A stretch of 9,513 nt of DNA. It comes from Rubrobacter sp. Lineage in GTDB: Bacteria; Actinomycetota; Rubrobacteria; Rubrobacterales; Rubrobacteraceae. Positions 6,599 to 9,513 of the stretch are shown here, one piece after another (positions within the stretch are counted from its first letter, which is position 1; each line of letters opens with the position of its first letter). The stretch spans positions 1-9,513 of the forward strand of contig JADDPU010000116.1 of assembly GCA_016781725.1 (NCBI GenBank), in the 5' to 3' direction. The translations under genes and the position numbers were made by a program. A model generated the notes under the pieces. The model did not search any database, was not told the origin of the DNA, and saw only the letters and a program-made list of their open reading frames with translations.

Positions 6599-6599
6599 G

Positions 6600-7610
6600 G
6601 TGCTGACCTCCGAGCTCGACTACGAGCTTCCCGAAGACCTGATCGCCCAGCGCCCCGCCGAGCCGCGCGACGCCTCTCGCCTCATGCTCGTCGATGCCCG
6701 GCACGGGACGATCTCCCACCGCACCTTCCGCGACCTGCCCCGTTTTCTGCGGCCGGAAGACGCCCTCGTACTCAACGAAACCAAGGTCATCCCGGCCAGG
6801 CTTCGGGCGCGCAAGCCGAGCGGTGGCGAGGTGGAGCTGCTCTTCCTGCGGGACCTCGGGGCGGATCACGGGGGGGCCTGGCGGGTACTCGCCCGGCCAA
6901 GCAAACGTCTCAGGCCCGGCCTCCGGCTCTGCGCGGGGGACGAGGAGCTGGAGGTCCTGGAGGGACTCGGCGGGGGACACTGGGTCGTCACAGCCCGCGA
7001 CGTGCGCGGCCTGCTAGAGCGCAGCGGCCGGATGCCGCTCCCGCCCTACGTAAGGGCCACCAGTGAGAAGGAGCACCATTACCAGACCGTCTACGCACGG
7101 AACGCCGGCTCCGCCGCCGCCCCGACCGCGGGCCTCCACTTCACCAACGGGGTACTCGCCGACGTCGAGCGGGCGGGGGCTCGCGTAGCCCGTGTTACGC
7201 TGCACGTCGGGGTCGGGACGTTCACGCCAGTCAGGGCAGAGAGGCTCGAGGAGCACCGGATGCACGCCGAGTACTACAGCGTGCCGGAGGAGGCCGCGCT
7301 GGCCATCGAGGGCGCGCGCCGGGTGGTCGCCGCGGGGACCACCGTGGCCCGAACCCTCGAGACGTGGGCAGCGACGGGCGAGCCCGAGGGCGATTCGACC
7401 CTGTTCGTGTATCCCGGCTACCGCTGGAGGGCCGTGGACGCCCTGCTCACCAACTTCCACCTGCCCCGCTCGACGCTGCTCGCCATGGTGATGAGCTTCG
7501 CGGGGAAGGACCTGATCCGGGAGGCCTACAGGGTGGCGGTCGCTGAGCGCTACCGCTTCTACTCGTTCGGGGACGCGATGCTCGTTCTGAACGGCGGGAG
7601 GGGGCGATAG
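6600..7610 (+). CDS. queA: S-adenosylmethionine:tRNA ribosyltransferase-isomerase
   Basis: A complete 336-residue QueA, within the usual 335-360 range. It uses S-adenosylmethionine as a ribosyl donor to convert preQ1 at position 34 of tRNA into epoxyqueuosine, the penultimate step of queuosine synthesis, in the cytosol. Visible family signatures are LNETKVIPARLRARK (58-72), YQTVYARNAGSAAAPTAGLH (161-180), HVGVGTFTPV (202-211), EEHRMHAEYY (217-226), GTTVARTLE (246-254), TNFHLPRSTLL (284-294) and a C-terminal RFYSFGDAML (319-328). The N-terminus MLTSELDYELPEDLIAQ matches the family, so GTG at 6600 is right although no ribosome binding site precedes it; coupling to DUF2905, whose stop ends one base upstream, explains this. 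Tgt, which makes its substrate, is encoded directly downstream. Identity is certain. Confidence 0.96.
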   Translation: MLTSELDYELPEDLIAQRPAEPRDASRLMLVDARHGTISHRTFRDLPRFLRPEDALVLNETKVIPARLRARKPSGGEVELLFLRDLGADHGGAWRVLARPSKRLRPGLRLCAGDEELEVLEGLGGGHWVVTARDVRGLLERSGRMPLPPYVRATSEKEHHYQTVYARNAGSAAAPTAGLHFTNGVLADVERAGARVARVTLHVGVGTFTPVRAERLEEHRMHAEYYSVPEEAALAIEGARRVVAAGTTVARTLETWAATGEPEGDSTLFVYPGYRWRAVDALLTNFHLPRSTLLAMVMSFAGKDLIREAYRVAVAERYRFYSFGDAMLVLNGGRGR

Positions 7611-7663
7611 GCGCCCCGGTCTCCATCGAGGTAGTCGCCCGCGACGGCGAGGCGCGGGCCGGT

Positions 7664-8746
7664 TTGCTGGCGACGCCCCACGGCTTGGTGGAGACGCCGG
7701 CCTTCATGCCGGTCGGGACGAAGGGCACGGTCAAGGGGCTTACGCCGGGGGATCTGCGGGGGGCCGGGGCTGGGATGGTTCTCGGCAACACTTACCACCT
7801 GTACCTCAGGCCGGGCTCGGACCTCGTCCGGGAGGCGGGCGGGCTGCACGCGTTCACCGGGTGGAAAGGGCCTATGCTCACGGATTCCGGCGGGTACCAG
7901 GTCTTCTCGCTGGCGGAGACGCGCAGCATCTCCGAGGAGGGCGTCGAGTTCGCCTCGGTCTACGACGGCTCGCGTCACATGTTCACCCCGGAGCTGACGA
8001 CGAGGGTGCAGGAGGACCTCGGCGCGGACGTCGCTATGGTCCTCGATGAGTGCCCGCCCGCCGGCGCCGACCGCGAGTACCACGCCGGCTCGCTTCGCAG
8101 GACGGCGCGCTGGGCGCGGAGGTGCAAAGAGGCGCATTCGAGGGGGGATCAGGCGCTATTCGGGATCGTGCAGGGGGGGCTCCACCCCGACCTCCGCGCC
8201 GAGAGCGTCTCGCGCACGGTCGAGGTGGGGTTCGACGGCTACGCGGTCGGGGGGCTCTCTGTCGGGGAGTCGCGCGAGGAGATGCTGGATATTCTGGCCC
8301 TCACAGCGCCGAGGCTCCCGGCCGAGAAGCCCCGCTACTTTATGGGGATCGGGGATCCCGTAGGCATTCTCGAGGTCATAGCCCTGGGCGTGGACATGTT
8401 CGACTGCGTCCTCCCGACGCGGCTTGCCCGCCACGGCGCGGCCCTCACCCCGGACGGACGGATCAACCTCAAGAACGCGAAGTACCGGCGGGATTTTGGG
8501 CCGCTAGACCCCGAGTGCTCCTGCGAGGCTTGCGCGGGCTACGTCCGGGCCTACCTGGCCCACCTCGTGCGCGAGAACGAGCTGCTGGGGCACCGCCTGA
8601 TCACGCTGCACAACGTCCACTTCACGCTGGAGCTGTGCCGGCGGGCACGGCGCGAGATCTCGGCCGGCAACTACGCCGGCTGGTCGCGGGCCTGGATCTC
8701 CAGGTACCAGGGACTTACCCGGCCGGGTCCAGATAAGCTAGAATGA
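7664..8746 (+). CDS. tgt: tRNA-guanine(34) transglycosylase; start codon uncertain
   Basis: Tgt swaps guanine 34 for preQ1 in tRNAs with GUN anticodons (Asp, Asn, His, Tyr). Numbered from TTG 7664, the 360-residue form has D74 in LTDSGGYQVFSL (acid/base), D247 in DMFDCVLPTR (nucleophile) and a zinc site C285, C287, C290 and H316 whose spacing equals that of Zymomonas Tgt. C130 (DECPP) and V200 (GGLSVGE) match the residues linked to preQ1 rather than queuine use. TTG 7664 is the only canonical start after the queA stop, but homology to family N-termini reaches about 14 codons further upstream, where the same frame continues open (SIEVVARDGEARAG from 7622). The real start is therefore probably non-canonical, near 7607-7625, giving 373-379 residues, the normal length; alternatively the N-terminus is shortened. 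The gene follows queA closely and is followed by secD 12 bases later. Confidence 0.93.
   Translation: MLATPHGLVETPAFMPVGTKGTVKGLTPGDLRGAGAGMVLGNTYHLYLRPGSDLVREAGGLHAFTGWKGPMLTDSGGYQVFSLAETRSISEEGVEFASVYDGSRHMFTPELTTRVQEDLGADVAMVLDECPPAGADREYHAGSLRRTARWARRCKEAHSRGDQALFGIVQGGLHPDLRAESVSRTVEVGFDGYAVGGLSVGESREEMLDILALTAPRLPAEKPRYFMGIGDPVGILEVIALGVDMFDCVLPTRLARHGAALTPDGRINLKNAKYRRDFGPLDPECSCEACAGYVRAYLAHLVRENELLGHRLITLHNVHFTLELCRRARREISAGNYAGWSRAWISRYQGLTRPGPDKLE
8739..8744 (+). promoter_or_regulatory. -10 box inside the tgt 3' end, candidate secD promoter
   Basis: TAGAAT at 8739-8744 overlaps the last tgt codons and its TGA stop. A start about seven bases downstream (8751) would leave an eight-base leader before the secD ATG, which has no Shine-Dalgarno sequence. 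No good -35 box is visible; CTTACC at 8714-8719 is 19 bases away and weak. It may let secD be transcribed independently of queA-tgt. Confidence 0.42.
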
Positions 8747-8758
8747 TTCCGCGAACCT

Positions 8759-9513
8759 ATGGGTAATACACGTAACAACCTTGTCATCCTCGGCCTCGTG
8801 GTCGTCCTGCTCGCGGTGGCCGCGTACTTTATCTTTCTCCGCCAGCCCGTGAGGGAGTCCACGCAGCTCGGCCTCGACCTTCAGGGCGGGGTCAGCGCGC
8901 AGTTGAGGGGTTCGCAGACGGGTGGCGGACAGGTGACCCGCACCGAGATGGAGCAGGCAGCCGACCTGATCCGGCAGCGCATCGACCGCCTCGGTGTTGC
9001 GGAGCCGGACGTCAGGGTGCAGGCGGACGACCAGATCGTGGTCCAAATCCCCGGCGTGGAGAACCCCGACGAGGTCATCGACATCATCGGCAGCACCGCC
9101 CAGCTCGGCTTCTACCAGGTCCTCGCCACCGAGCAGCAGCCAGGGCTGCCCCAGGATGAGATCGACGAGGCTAGGCAAGAGATAAAGAAGAGCCTGAGGG
9201 ACGACGATGCCTTCGAGAAGGGACGGACCAAGATCCTGTTCGAGGAGAGCCCGTCTTTGACCGGCAGCGGGACCGACGTCCTTGGCTACGTGGTACGCCA
9301 GGAGCCCGACCTCACCGGCGACGCGCTGGCGCAGAACGGGGCCAACGTGGAGTTCGACCAGAACGGCAAGCGGCTGGTCTCGCTCCAGCTCACCTCCGAG
9401 GGTGGTCAGCAGTTCGGGGACCTCACGCAGGAGATAGTCAACGAATCACTCGCGGGCGGAGAGCCAGGGCTCCTCGCCATAGCGCTCGACGAGGACGTAC
9501 AGAGCGCGCCGAC
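8759..9513 (+). CDS. secD: Protein translocase subunit SecD, N-terminal part
   Basis: The frame starts at ATG 8759 and runs off the right edge, giving 251 residues of what is normally a protein of over 400. SecD works with SecF at the SecYEG channel, using the proton gradient to complete export. One membrane helix (about 8-27) is followed by QLGLDLQGGVSAQL (36-49), the conserved motif after the first helix. The large extracytoplasmic P1 domain then begins: ADLIRQRIDRLGVAEPDVRV (68-87), QIVVQIPGVENPDEVIDIIG (92-111), the acidic and lysine-rich stretch around 132-163 typical of the variable head, and RLVSLQLTSEGGQQFGDLT (205-223) leading to ALDEDVQSAP at the edge. The remaining five helices and secF would lie beyond the window. 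No yajC separates it from tgt. The start lacks a ribosome binding site but sits near a -10 box. Confidence 0.94.
   Translation, partial: MGNTRNNLVILGLVVVLLAVAAYFIFLRQPVRESTQLGLDLQGGVSAQLRGSQTGGGQVTRTEMEQAADLIRQRIDRLGVAEPDVRVQADDQIVVQIPGVENPDEVIDIIGSTAQLGFYQVLATEQQPGLPQDEIDEARQEIKKSLRDDDAFEKGRTKILFEESPSLTGSGTDVLGYVVRQEPDLTGDALAQNGANVEFDQNGKRLVSLQLTSEGGQQFGDLTQEIVNESLAGGEPGLLAIALDEDVQSAP

Noticed and set aside
1..9513. Mobile element, CRISPR, tRNA or prophage signs
   Set aside because: I saw no transposase, integrase, terminal inverted repeats, spaced direct repeats or cloverleaf, and base composition looks even across the window.

Overview
The window reads as ordinary chromosome from a GC-rich bacterium, most likely an actinobacterium and possibly a deep-branching one such as Rubrobacter. 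The reasons are the very high GC content with long antisense shadow frames, frequent GTG starts, TANNNT-type -10 boxes lying right against start codons, and a Streptomyces griseus-type M28 aminopeptidase. The genus is an inference from style and gene content, not from a marker gene.

Layout from left to right. The tail of an unrecognised plus-strand gene (1-141) is followed by a DUF2183/App1-type phosphatase (226-1341). This gene converges on ilvD, dihydroxy-acid dehydratase of branched-chain amino acid synthesis (1473-3182, minus strand), and a hairpin-rich gap separates the two. A divergent intergenic region leads to an EamA/DMT transporter (3319-4197) and a small VOC/glyoxalase-fold protein (4235-4753). 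The VOC gene converges on a membrane-anchored M28 aminopeptidase with a PA domain (4800-6281, minus strand). The last part is a plus-strand cluster: a 72-residue two-helix DUF2905 membrane protein (6380-6598), queA (6600-7610), tgt (start uncertain, to 8746) and the first two thirds or so of a secD gene (8759 to the window end).

The last cluster is the main functional unit. Tgt exchanges guanine 34 of GUN-anticodon tRNAs for preQ1, and QueA then adds the ribosyl-derived cyclopentene ring to give epoxyqueuosine. SecD is a motor subunit of protein export. The DUF2905-queA-tgt-secD order resembles the ruvB/queA/tgt/yajC/secD neighbourhoods of many bacteria, but yajC is missing here between tgt and secD.

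I found no previously undescribed system, mobile element, CRISPR array, tRNA or rRNA. The two observations most worth following are these. First, a TAGAAT box stands just upstream of four plus-strand starts; in two cases the predicted transcription start falls exactly on the GTG start codon, suggesting leaderless mRNAs. Second, tgt has no canonical start codon where homology says its protein should begin.
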